From the NCBI GenBank assembly GCA_016787785.1, contig JAEUTO010000008.1:1-64000 (forward strand): DNA of 64,000 nucleotides, read 5' to 3'. Positions 54,748 through 63,681 of this stretch are shown piece after piece (the stretch's first letter is position 1; every line of letters begins with the position of its first letter). The notes under the pieces were generated by a model. The model was not told where the DNA came from. It did not search any database and was given only the letters and a program-made list of their open reading frames with translations. The DNA comes from Bacteroidia bacterium (GTDB lineage Bacteria; Bacteroidota; Bacteroidia; B-17B0; Aurantibacillaceae). The translations under genes and the position numbers were made by a program.

Positions 54748-55317
54748 TTATTCTTTTTTCTTAAGATACTCATCTGTAAAATGCGCATTGTGTTTTGGTT
54801 TCGCGAATTTTTCAGAGTTGTATTCCTTTGAAGCATTTTTTGGAATAGATAACGATTTCCAGTTATTATTGCTCAGCATTTTTCCTATAAAAACAATTTG
54901 TCCTACATGGTAAGGATAATGTGCCAATTGCCTTAAGATGGCGTCAGTAACGGAGCATCCCTGGTTACGAATATAAATTGTTTTTTGCAGATCCGCTTCA
55001 GTTAAAGAATTTAAAGTGGTGAATAAACAGTTCCAACCGGTATTCCAAACTTCCAGCAATTGTGCTTTTGTTTTAATATCGTTCTCAAACTCACCATCAC
55101 GGTTACGTGATTCTTTTTCGCCATCTGTAGTTAAAAAATCCGTCCACCTGCTTAACATATTGCCATGCAAATGTTTCACGATAATGCCAATACTGTTGCT
55201 GTCTTCATTATACATATAAAACAACTGCTCATCATTTAACTGATCAAAGGTTTTTTCCCCCAACAACTTATAATATTCAAATTGCTTTTTTGCGGCTTCT
55301 AAAAAATTATTTCCCAT
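54748..55317 (-). CDS. DinB-like/DUF1572 protein
   Basis: 189 residues of the DinB/YfiT four-helix metalloenzyme superfamily, DUF1572 type. Putative metal-binding histidines are in VKHLHGNMLSRW (about 47-58) and the C-terminal LAHYPYHVGQIVFIGKML (about 131-148; HxxxH pattern). Members are typically small stress-related proteins of unknown activity, some metal-dependent thiol transferases. It lies alone on the minus strand beside the 54646 element. Confidence 0.85.
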   Translation of the reverse strand: MGNNFLEAAKKQFEYYKLLGEKTFDQLNDEQLFYMYNEDSNSIGIIVKHLHGNMLSRWTDFLTTDGEKESRNRDGEFENDIKTKAQLLEVWNTGWNCLFTTLNSLTEADLQKTIYIRNQGCSVTDAILRQLAHYPYHVGQIVFIGKMLSNNNWKSLSIPKNASKEYNSEKFAKPKHNAHFTDEYLKKKE

Positions 55318-55340
55318 GGTTGCTCTAAAAATATACTTAA

Positions 55341-56144
55341 TTATTCGTCCTTCTTTTTCGCGCCCTTATTATAATCTACGTGGTTAAACGCTTTATGCCC
55401 TTCTTCTGTATTATTGTTTTGATAGCCTTTGTCACTGTTATATCCCGCGCCTTTCTCCTGTTTCCAACGCTTATAACATTGCATTATTTTCGAGTAAAGT
55501 TCAACACCATCGTGCGTAATTATAAAATCATTGCTCACATTATAACAGTATTTTCTAAAAGCATAATAATCTATGTTATCGTCTCCTGTTAATTTTCTAA
55601 GTATTTCAGGACTTAATTTTTTTTGCACTTCTTCCTCTATCAAAAGGTCTTCAAATATCTTTGCCAGTTTTCGAACTTGCCGTCCTTCGCTGCTAAATTG
55701 CATGTAAAGCGCGGTAATGGGGCTGGAGGCGTAATCCATCGTCTTAATTCTGCTTCTGTCAATAATGGATTTCATGTATTCACGCTCATACGGTTTAACT
55801 TTAAACGAGTTAACAGTTACGGTATTTAAATTAATAAACTGCTTATCCATTATTATTTTAACCTCTCCTCTGCCATTAGGTGCAAGTTGACTTACCGGAA
55901 TGTACATTTTTGAATAGCCAACATAAGAACAGATAAGCGTATCGTTATTATTGGATAATAGTAAAAACCTACCGTCATTATCCGTCATAGTGCCATTACC
56001 ATTACTTTTATTGATGATATAAACGAAGGGCATTACGGTGTTACTGTCTTTCTCAACAATAACGCCTTTTAAGGTCCTTTGTGCGTTAAGGCAGTTAACT
56101 ATTACAGTTAATCCAAGCAGTAGTATAAGCCTATTAGGATTCAA
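55341..56144 (-). CDS. Exported protein with carboxypeptidase-like regulatory domain
   Basis: 267 residues from a TTG start; the codons before it give no better start. The signal peptide (RLILLLGLTVIVNCLNAQ) precedes a CarboxypepD_reg-like domain (LKGVIVEKDSNTVMPFVYI, about 24-42; DNDGRFLLLSNNNDT, about 56-70), of the type in TonB-dependent receptor extensions but with no plug or barrel. The C-terminal 170 residues are charged, with Lys/Glu/Tyr helices and an Asn/Gly/Lys-rich tail. No function is known. It is probably a periplasmic or surface-associated partner. Confidence 0.65.
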   Translation of the reverse strand: MNPNRLILLLGLTVIVNCLNAQRTLKGVIVEKDSNTVMPFVYIINKSNGNGTMTDNDGRFLLLSNNNDTLICSYVGYSKMYIPVSQLAPNGRGEVKIIMDKQFINLNTVTVNSFKVKPYEREYMKSIIDRSRIKTMDYASSPITALYMQFSSEGRQVRKLAKIFEDLLIEEEVQKKLSPEILRKLTGDDNIDYYAFRKYCYNVSNDFIITHDGVELYSKIMQCYKRWKQEKGAGYNSDKGYQNNNTEEGHKAFNHVDYNKGAKKKDE

Positions 56145-56262
56145 TGCTATAAATTTAGCTTTCTAAACTATATTTATAAACACATAGTTAATAAATTAAC
56201 CTTTTTTAGGCACAAAAATCTTTCTGAAAAAGGCTTATTTGGCGTAAATTTAAGGTCTACCA

Positions 56263-57984
56263 ATGGAAAATTTTATAGTATCGGCCCGTAAGTACCGCCC
56301 ACAGCTCTTTAACACAGTTGTTGGTCAAGGCCATATTACAAATACTTTAAAAAATGCCATTATCAACAAACAGCTGGCGCAGGCCTATTTGTTCTGCGGG
56401 CCTCGTGGTGTGGGCAAAACAACCTGTGCCCGTATCTTTGCCAAAACGATCAACTGCTTTAATATCAACGCAAACGGTGAGGCTTGTGATACCTGCGATT
56501 CATGCACTTCCTTTAATTCCGGGGCTTCATTAAATGTTTATGAGTTAGATGCGGCAAGTAATAACTCTGTTGAAGATATCCGTAATTTAGTTGACCAGGT
56601 GAGGTTTGCTCCTCAGTTAGGCGAATACAAAGTATATATCATTGACGAGGTGCACATGTTGAGCACTGCCGCTTTTAATGCGTTTTTAAAAACGCTTGAA
56701 GAGCCTCCTAAACATGCTAAGTTTATTTTAGCTACTACAGAAAAGCATAAGATCATTCCAACTATACTTTCACGTTGCCAGGTATTTAATTTTAACCGTA
56801 TTAAAACGGATGATATAAGCTCACACCTTGCCTTTATGGCAAAAGAAGAGCATGTTACCTTTGAGCCGGAAGCTTTGCATGTGATCGCGCAAAAAGCTGA
56901 TGGTGGTTTACGCGATGCTTGCTCTATATTTGATCAGATGGTTGCTTTTACCGGAAACCATTTGACTTACAAGCAGGTTGTAGAAAATTTAAATGTTTTA
57001 GATTACGACTATTATTTTAAAATAACAGATTGCTTTTTGAGTCAGCAAATGCCTGAAATCATGCTCACTTTTGATGACATTTTGAAAAAAGGATTTGACG
57101 GGCACAATTTTTTAATTGGTTTAGGCGAGCATTTACGAAATTTATTAGTAAGCAAAGATCCGCAAACCATTTCGCTTATTGAAGTTAGTGATGCACTTAA
57201 GAAGCGTTATGTAGAGCAATCGCAAAAATGCAACCTCACTTTTTTATTGAAGTCATTAGCTTTAATAAGTAAAACAGATGTAAATTACAAAAGCGCCAAG
57301 AACCAACGCCTGCTCGTTGAAATGGCACTCATGCAACTCACTTTTTTAACCGCGTCGCCAGATGCGGAAAAAAAAAATGATGAGTTAGAAACTTTATTCG
57401 AGAAAAAAGCGGAAACAGAACAAACAACCGCTACTGCTGCATCCACTTTTAATGCTTCACAAAATCCAGAAATTAAACTGGCAACTAAACCAAGCGTATC
57501 GTTTGACCAGCTAAAAATAAAATCTGCTTTCAGTTTAAACGAGACAAAGACAAATTACACAAATAAACCTATTGAGTCTGCCCTTAATGCAACCGAGGAC
57601 ACCCCAAAAGAAGCGAACAAAGATGTGACCATTGATGATGTTAAAAGTGTAATAGCAACCTATGCTGCCAATAAACACAAAAGTGGTGCAAAACAAATAG
57701 CAACTACTTTATCGATGGCGCAAATAAATTTTTCAAATAAGACCATTACTTTAAATATTAATAACGAATCGCAGAAAGAGACTTTGATGGAGATCAGACA
57801 ACAATTTTTGGATGAACTCCGCAAATTACTTTGCAATAATTTAATTAGCCTGGAGATAGCAACTACTGTTAGCGAAGCTCAGGCCAAAGCCTTTAAACCT
57901 ATTGATATATTTAAGAATATGGCCGAAAAAAATCCGGCCCTCCTAGAGCTAAAAAAACGTTTCGATTTAGAAATAGATTACTAA
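56263..57984 (+). CDS. dnaX: DNA polymerase III subunit gamma/tau
   Basis: 573 residues. The AAA+ clamp-loader ATPase has the P-loop GPRGVGKTTC (46-55), zinc-binding cysteines CDTCDSC (about 75-81), Walker B DEVHM (about 128) and the sensor SRC (about 170). Domain III ends near residue 366. A Lys/Glu/Thr-rich linker and a tau-type C-terminal domain follow. It loads the beta clamp and couples polymerase to helicase. Immediately after domain III, codons 369-372 contain an A10 run (57368-57377). In the -1 frame two TGA codons follow at once, and the +1 frame stops within 12 nt, so slippage would give a 372-residue gamma-like form. Confidence 0.96.
   Translation: MENFIVSARKYRPQLFNTVVGQGHITNTLKNAIINKQLAQAYLFCGPRGVGKTTCARIFAKTINCFNINANGEACDTCDSCTSFNSGASLNVYELDAASNNSVEDIRNLVDQVRFAPQLGEYKVYIIDEVHMLSTAAFNAFLKTLEEPPKHAKFILATTEKHKIIPTILSRCQVFNFNRIKTDDISSHLAFMAKEEHVTFEPEALHVIAQKADGGLRDACSIFDQMVAFTGNHLTYKQVVENLNVLDYDYYFKITDCFLSQQMPEIMLTFDDILKKGFDGHNFLIGLGEHLRNLLVSKDPQTISLIEVSDALKKRYVEQSQKCNLTFLLKSLALISKTDVNYKSAKNQRLLVEMALMQLTFLTASPDAEKKNDELETLFEKKAETEQTTATAASTFNASQNPEIKLATKPSVSFDQLKIKSAFSLNETKTNYTNKPIESALNATEDTPKEANKDVTIDDVKSVIATYAANKHKSGAKQIATTLSMAQINFSNKTITLNINNESQKETLMEIRQQFLDELRKLLCNNLISLEIATTVSEAQAKAFKPIDIFKNMAEKNPALLELKKRFDLEIDY
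57368..57377 (+). other. A10 slippery run in dnaX (candidate gamma/tau frameshift site)
   Basis: Ten A residues follow GCGG (57364-57367) in codons 369-372. In frame 0 they encode Glu-Lys-Lys-Asn. One extra A, or a -1 ribosomal shift, gives Lys then TGA TGA (57378-57383). The +1 frame reads AUG AUG AGU UAG. Confidence 0.7.
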
Positions 57985-58013
57985 ATTTACAATGCAAAAA
58001 AAATCCCGGGCAA

Positions 58014-60980
58014 ATGATGAATAACAAACTAAACTTCTTTCTTGTTGCTTTATTGTTAACGTTTTTTTCATTTGCACAAACACCCGTAAAAAAAAATAAA
58101 CAATTAGGTAACGCAACTCCAATTGCCGATCTTAAACAAGCCGGCTTAAATTATGAATATGCTTTGAACGATCCGTTAAAAACACGTATCTACACGTTAA
58201 AAAATGGAATGAAAGTGTATTTATCAGTTTATAAAGACGCACCACGTATTCAAACATTTATTGCAGTTAAAGCCGGAAGTAAGAATGATCCGCCAAACGC
58301 AACGGGCCTTGCACATTATTTGGAACATATGGTGTTTAAAGGTACCGATACCTACGGAACAAAAGATTTTAAAAAAGAAGAAGCGGAGATAAAAAAGATA
58401 GAAAATCTTTACGAAGTATATCGTCAAACAAAAGATGAAGCAAAACGCAAGATCATTTATCACCAGATTGATAGCGTAAGTGGTGTTGCGGCAAAGTACG
58501 CGATAGCAAACGAATATGATAAAATGCTTGCCACCATTGGTGCAGATGGCACTAACGCATTTACTTCTTTTGATCAAACCGTTTATGTTAACGACATTCC
58601 GGCCAACCAAATTGACACCTGGCTAAAGATAGAGGCTGAACGCTTTCGCAAACCTGTTCTACGCTTGTTTCATACAGAGTTAGAGGCCGTTTATGAAGAA
58701 AAGAACCGAAGTCTTGATAATGACAATGATAAAGTTTACGATGCCATCATGTCTGGTCTTTTTAAAAATCATACTTACGGCACACAAACTACCATCGGCA
58801 CAATCGATCATTTAAAAAACCCCTCACTTATCGAGATAAATAAATTTTACAATAAATATTACGTTCCAAATAATATGGCCATTATTATGAGCGGTGATTT
58901 TGATCCCGATAAAGTAATTATAGATATTGAAAAACATTTTGGAAGTTACGCTGCAAAACCCGTAGAAGACTACAGTTATAAACCCGAAGAACCTATCACG
59001 TCAAAGATCGTAAAAACGGTTGTAGGCCCCGATCCTGCAAGTGTTAACCTGGCCTGGAGAACTGCCGGCGAAGGAACAACTGATGCTGATATGGGTGATC
59101 TAATGGCTGCAATATTGTATAATGGTACCGCAGGTTTGATGGACATTAATTTAAACCAGGCGCAAAAAGTATTAAACAGCAATAACATCTTTTACGTTTT
59201 AAAAGACTATGCCATGTTTGGTATGACTGGAGAACCTAAACAAGGGCAATCATTAGAAGAAGTTGAACAATTACTTTTAAGTCAAATTGAATTGGTAAAA
59301 AAAGGAGAGTTTCCTGATTGGTTATTGCAAGCCGTTATTACTGATCTAAAACTCAGAAAAACAAAAGAACTCGAACAAAATTCTTCACGCGCTTTCGAAA
59401 TGCTGGATGCTTTTGTAAATAATATTAAATGGCAAAAATCTGTTGATAGAATAGAACGTATCTCAAAGATCACAAAAAAAGAAATAGTTGATTTCGCAAA
59501 TAAGAACTTTACGAATTCAAATTACGTTGCAGTGTACAAAAAAACAGGTGAGAATGCTCCAGCTGAAAAGGTTGTAAAACCTGCTATTACGCCAATTGAA
59601 GTAGACAGAGATCACTCTTCGAAATTCGTTCAAACCATTAATGCAGCAGTGCCTTCAAAAATAGAACCCAAGTTCTTAGATTATGAAAAAGATATTTTAA
59701 AATCAACTTTAAAATCCAATATCCCACTTTTATACAATAAAAATAACGAGAATAAATTATTTGAATTGTATTACAAATTTGAGATGGGTAAAAACAACGA
59801 CAAGTTGTTGCCTATTGCAGTTAAGTACATTCCTTACCTTGCCACAGAAGGAATGGATGCTGCAAAGATCAAACAGGAATTCTATCGTCTGGGCTGCTCT
59901 TTTAACGTTTTTAGCGACGGCGACAATACCTGGATAAGCCTGGTTGGCTTAAATGATAATTTTGAAACAGCATTAAAATTATTTGAGAAAATACTCGATA
60001 AACCTGTAGTGGATGAAACTGTCTTAAAGAATTTATTGGCAGACATTATCAAATCACGCAACGATCTTAAGTTACAAAAAGAAGTAATTTTACATTCTGC
60101 TATGCTTAATTACGCGCGTTTTGGCGCTGTTAACCCTTTTACTTACCTGTTAACTGAAGAGGAGATTAATAAAATAACTACAACCGACATTAAGAACAAG
60201 ATAAAGTCATTAATAAGCTTTGAGCATCGGGTTTTATATTACGGACCAAGTGAATTGGAAGAGGTGAAATCGATGGTAAATTCGTATCACAATGTACCTG
60301 AAAAATTATCAGCAATACCTCCCACGTATAATTTTGTAGAAAGAACACTTGATAAAACAGTGTATGTAGTGGACTTTGATATGACACAGGTTGAAATACT
60401 GATGCTCTCAAACGGAATAAAATATGACCCAAACAACGTTCCTGTTATTGCATTATATAATAATTATTTTGGCGGAGGAATGAGCAGTATTGTTTTCCAG
60501 GATCTCCGCGAATCAAAAGCTCTGGCTTATTCAACAGGTTCGGGTTATAGCGCGCCAAATAAGTTCAATAAAAACTATTTTAATAGTTCGTACATCGGTT
60601 CGCAAGCCGACAAGCTGAGTGAAGCAATGAAAGGCCTTAGCGATCTTTTAAATAACATGCCAAGATCTGAAGCTGGCTTTAACTCTTCGAAAGAATTGAT
60701 ATTACAGGAAATGAGGACACACCGTGTAACCAAATCGGATATATTCTTTAATTACCTGTCTGCAGAAAACATGGGTAACAAAATAGATATTCGAAAAGAT
60801 ATTTATCAAAAAGTTCAAAATTATAAATTTGAGGATATAGAGAAATTCCAAAAAGAGAATGTTAAGGGCAAGCCTGTTACAGTATTGGTATTAGGAAAAA
60901 AAGAAAATTTGGATCTAAAAGTTCTTGAAAAATATGGAACGGTTAAATTTTTAACGTTAAAAGAAGTATTCGGATATTAA
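58014..60980 (+). CDS. Two-domain M16 (insulinase-family) zinc peptidase
   Basis: 988 residues. Signal peptide (LLLTFFSFAQ, to about 21), then an N-terminal M16 domain with the inverted zinc motif HYLEH (101-105) and the third ligand Glu within LEAVYEEKNR (about 222-232). The second M16 half (from about 560, FLDYEKDILK) lacks the HxxEH motif, as usual for the inactive half, but retains the Arg/Tyr substrate-grip region near RESKALAYS (about 838-846). Two-domain M16 proteases act in the periplasm or secretome to degrade small peptides. The gene follows dnaX by 29 nt and ends 20 nt before a hairpin. Confidence 0.93.
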   Translation: MMNNKLNFFLVALLLTFFSFAQTPVKKNKQLGNATPIADLKQAGLNYEYALNDPLKTRIYTLKNGMKVYLSVYKDAPRIQTFIAVKAGSKNDPPNATGLAHYLEHMVFKGTDTYGTKDFKKEEAEIKKIENLYEVYRQTKDEAKRKIIYHQIDSVSGVAAKYAIANEYDKMLATIGADGTNAFTSFDQTVYVNDIPANQIDTWLKIEAERFRKPVLRLFHTELEAVYEEKNRSLDNDNDKVYDAIMSGLFKNHTYGTQTTIGTIDHLKNPSLIEINKFYNKYYVPNNMAIIMSGDFDPDKVIIDIEKHFGSYAAKPVEDYSYKPEEPITSKIVKTVVGPDPASVNLAWRTAGEGTTDADMGDLMAAILYNGTAGLMDINLNQAQKVLNSNNIFYVLKDYAMFGMTGEPKQGQSLEEVEQLLLSQIELVKKGEFPDWLLQAVITDLKLRKTKELEQNSSRAFEMLDAFVNNIKWQKSVDRIERISKITKKEIVDFANKNFTNSNYVAVYKKTGENAPAEKVVKPAITPIEVDRDHSSKFVQTINAAVPSKIEPKFLDYEKDILKSTLKSNIPLLYNKNNENKLFELYYKFEMGKNNDKLLPIAVKYIPYLATEGMDAAKIKQEFYRLGCSFNVFSDGDNTWISLVGLNDNFETALKLFEKILDKPVVDETVLKNLLADIIKSRNDLKLQKEVILHSAMLNYARFGAVNPFTYLLTEEEINKITTTDIKNKIKSLISFEHRVLYYGPSELEEVKSMVNSYHNVPEKLSAIPPTYNFVERTLDKTVYVVDFDMTQVEILMLSNGIKYDPNNVPVIALYNNYFGGGMSSIVFQDLRESKALAYSTGSGYSAPNKFNKNYFNSSYIGSQADKLSEAMKGLSDLLNNMPRSEAGFNSSKELILQEMRTHRVTKSDIFFNYLSAENMGNKIDIRKDIYQKVQNYKFEDIEKFQKENVKGKPVTVLVLGKKENLDLKVLEKYGTVKFLTLKEVFGY

Positions 60981-61000
60981 AATTTAAGATCTAAGATTGA

Positions 61001-61028
61001 AGATTTAAGAAGTGTATATCTTAAATCT
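61001..61028 (+). terminator. Hairpin after the M16 gene (possible terminator / small repeat)
   Basis: A perfect 10-bp stem AGATTTAAGA (61001-61010) with TCTTAAATCT (61019-61028) and an 8-nt loop is followed by short related words (CTAAGATCT). It shares AAGATTTAAGA with the hairpin at 35334, so it may be an interspersed repeat. There is no strong T-run. Confidence 0.5.
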
Positions 61029-61059
61029 AAGATCTGAAATCACAAATCTAAAATTATAT

Positions 61060-62226
61060 ATGGTTTCTTTCGAAAATACAGAAAACGCATTCAAAGCAAA
61101 AACAAATTCAGAACTAAATCGTTCGTATTGGTTATTTAAATTGATCGGCAATCCGCTTTTGGTAAAGATGGGCGCTAACTTTGGCCCGTTAGCATTAAAT
61201 GTTGGTTTTAAAGGCTTAATTAAAAGCACCATCTTTAAACAATTTGTTGGTGGCGAAACAATTCATGATTGCTCATTAACAATTACCGAATTGGGAAAAT
61301 ATAATATTGGTACTATTTTAGATTACAGTGTTGAAGGTAAGGAGAGCGAAGGTGATTTTGATAATTGCAAAGTAGAAACTTTGGAAACAATTAAAATGGC
61401 GCAGAATGATAAGAACATCCCTTTCTGCGTTTTTAAAGTTACGGGTTTAGCAAGATTTGAACTGTTAGAAAAAGTGAGCGCAAAAAAAACACTAAACGAT
61501 GCAGAAAAACAGGAATGGCAGCGTGTAAAAGATCGTGTTAGTGCAATTTGTAGTTCTGCTTTCCAGGCCAACCAGGCCATTTTTATTGATGCGGAAGAGA
61601 GTTGGATTCAACCTGCAATTGATGATCTTGCAAACGAAAATATGGCGCTTTACAATAAGAACAAAGCCATTGTTTACAATACTTATCAATTCTACCGTCA
61701 CGATAGATTAAGTTATTTAACTGAATCCATCAAAACCGGAAAAACTAACGGTTACCATATTGGCGCAAAATTAGTGCGTGGTGCATATATGGAAAAGGAA
61801 AGAAAGCGTGCTCAGGAAATGGGATACCAATCCCCCATTCAACCCAGCAAAGAAGCCAGCGATAAAGATTATGACCAGGCTTTAAAACTGTGTGTTGATA
61901 ATATTGATGTTATTGGTTTATGTGCCGGAACCCACAACGAAAAAAGCAGTTCGTACCTTGTTGAACTGATGCAACAAAAAAATATTCCGCCGGCCGATAA
62001 ACGCATTTATTTTTCTCAGTTATTTGGTATGAGCGACCATATAAGCTACAATCTATCTCTTAATAATTACAACGTTGCCAAATATGTGCCTTACGGCCCC
62101 GTAAAAGAAGTCCTTCCTTATTTGATAAGAAGGGCCCAGGAAAACACGAGTGTTAAAGGTCAAACAGGCCGCGAGCTAAACCTTATAATGAAAGAGAAAA
62201 AAAGAAGGTCAGAATTAAAGAAATAA
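61060..62226 (+). CDS. Proline dehydrogenase
   Basis: 388 residues from the ATG at 61060 (MVSFENTENAF); the track's longer form would translate through the hairpin upstream. The PutA-type TIM barrel signatures are present: FKVTGLARFELLEKVS (about 127-142), AIFIDAEESWIQPAID (about 174-190, FAD-binding Asp/Glu), the Arg-rich VRGAYMEKERKRAQEMGY (about 243-260), GTHNEKSS (about 293) and RRAQEN (about 362). It oxidises proline to 1-pyrroline-5-carboxylate using FAD and donates electrons to quinone. This is the single-function form, without the P5C dehydrogenase half. Confidence 0.92.
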   Translation: MVSFENTENAFKAKTNSELNRSYWLFKLIGNPLLVKMGANFGPLALNVGFKGLIKSTIFKQFVGGETIHDCSLTITELGKYNIGTILDYSVEGKESEGDFDNCKVETLETIKMAQNDKNIPFCVFKVTGLARFELLEKVSAKKTLNDAEKQEWQRVKDRVSAICSSAFQANQAIFIDAEESWIQPAIDDLANENMALYNKNKAIVYNTYQFYRHDRLSYLTESIKTGKTNGYHIGAKLVRGAYMEKERKRAQEMGYQSPIQPSKEASDKDYDQALKLCVDNIDVIGLCAGTHNEKSSSYLVELMQQKNIPPADKRIYFSQLFGMSDHISYNLSLNNYNVAKYVPYGPVKEVLPYLIRRAQENTSVKGQTGRELNLIMKEKKRRSELKK

Positions 62227-62280
62227 TACACACATTTCTTACCTACTTTTTGCCTTTAAAATCGTACTTTTACTAGCTAA

Positions 62281-63681
62281 ATGTACTCTTTTCTTAACCA
62301 AAATATTTTTAAACAGATAAAAGATTGTGCCGACGATCTTAACGTTGATGCTTATGCCATTGGTGGTTATGTGCGCGATATTTTTTTGGAACGCACTAGT
62401 AAAGATATCGATATTGTGACTATTGGTAAAGGAATTGACCTTGCAACTGCTTTACATAAAAAGTTAGGGGAAGGTTCTCACCTCTCTACTTTTAAAAATT
62501 TTGGTACCGCACAGGTAAAATACAACGATCTTGAAATTGAATTTGTTGGCGCTCGCAGAGAAAGTTATAACCGCGATTCGCGCAAACCAATTGTTGAAGA
62601 TGGCACATTGGAAGACGATCAGAATCGCCGGGACTTTACTATAAACGCATTGGCAATTGGCGTTTCAAAACAAAATTTCGGAAAACTACTGGATCCGTTT
62701 AACGGGTTAAAAGACCTGGAAAATAAAATATTAAGAACACCACTCGATCCAAACATAACCTACAGCGATGATCCTTTGCGCATGATGCGTGCTATTCGCT
62801 TTGCAACACAATTGAACTTCACTATCCATCCTGAATCCTTAAAAGCCATTACAACCAATAAAGAGCGCATACATATTGTTTCAAAAGAACGTATAAGCGA
62901 TGAGTTAAATAAGATCATTCTTGCGCCCATTCCATCGGTTGGCTTTAAATTACTTTTTGATACTGGTCTTTTGCACATTATATTTCCTGAAATGGTAAAA
63001 CTACAAGGTGTTGAAGTTATTAATGGCTTATCGCATAAAGATAATTTTTACCATACGTTAGAAGTTTTGGATAACACCGCTAAAAAAAGTGATAATTTAT
63101 GGTTACGTTGGGCTGCTATTTTACACGACATTGCAAAACCGGCCACCAAACGTTTTGAAGAAGGACATGGTTTTACGTTTCATGGACACGAAGATAGAGG
63201 CGCGCGCATGGTGCCGAAGATCTTTACCAACTTAAAATTACCGCTTAACGAAAAAATGAAGTACGTGCAAAAACTAGTCGAACTTCATTTGCGTCCAATA
63301 GTACTAGCCAAAACAGAAGTTACAGATAGCGCTGTGCGCCGTTTATTATTTGAAGCAGGCGATGAGATTGACGATCTGATGCTTCTATGCGAAAGTGATA
63401 TCACCACAAAAAATCCGAACAAAGTAAAACGTTACATGTTGAATTTTGAAATAGTGCGTAAAAAATTAGTTGAGCTGGAAGAGAAAGATAAGATACGCAA
63501 ATGGCAACCACCTATTAGTGGCGAAGACATCATGAAACTCTACAACCTAATGCCCGGTAAGGAAATTGGCATCTTAAAGAATTCTTTAAAAGATGCGATC
63601 TTAGATGGAGAAGTTGAGAATAACTACGAGAGCGCTAAAAAATTCCTTGATAAAAAATTTGAAGAGGTAAAACAAAAATAA
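62281..63681 (+). CDS. cca: CCA-adding-type tRNA nucleotidyltransferase / HD domain protein
   Basis: 466 residues of the class II nucleotidyltransferase family. The catalytic head motif GGYVRDIFLERTSKDIDIV (about 29-47) contains the DxD metal-binding pair, and the RRDFTINALAI motif (about 117-127) lies in the neck-body region. An HD phosphohydrolase-like domain follows (LHDIAKPATKR, about 281; HGHED about 302). Its CCA end-adding activity is consistent with the tRNA-Ser in this window, whose gene lacks CCA. The C-terminal part is helical. It is single-copy in the window and is followed immediately by the GSCFA gene. Confidence 0.93.
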   Translation: MYSFLNQNIFKQIKDCADDLNVDAYAIGGYVRDIFLERTSKDIDIVTIGKGIDLATALHKKLGEGSHLSTFKNFGTAQVKYNDLEIEFVGARRESYNRDSRKPIVEDGTLEDDQNRRDFTINALAIGVSKQNFGKLLDPFNGLKDLENKILRTPLDPNITYSDDPLRMMRAIRFATQLNFTIHPESLKAITTNKERIHIVSKERISDELNKIILAPIPSVGFKLLFDTGLLHIIFPEMVKLQGVEVINGLSHKDNFYHTLEVLDNTAKKSDNLWLRWAAILHDIAKPATKRFEEGHGFTFHGHEDRGARMVPKIFTNLKLPLNEKMKYVQKLVELHLRPIVLAKTEVTDSAVRRLLFEAGDEIDDLMLLCESDITTKNPNKVKRYMLNFEIVRKKLVELEEKDKIRKWQPPISGEDIMKLYNLMPGKEIGILKNSLKDAILDGEVENNYESAKKFLDKKFEEVKQK

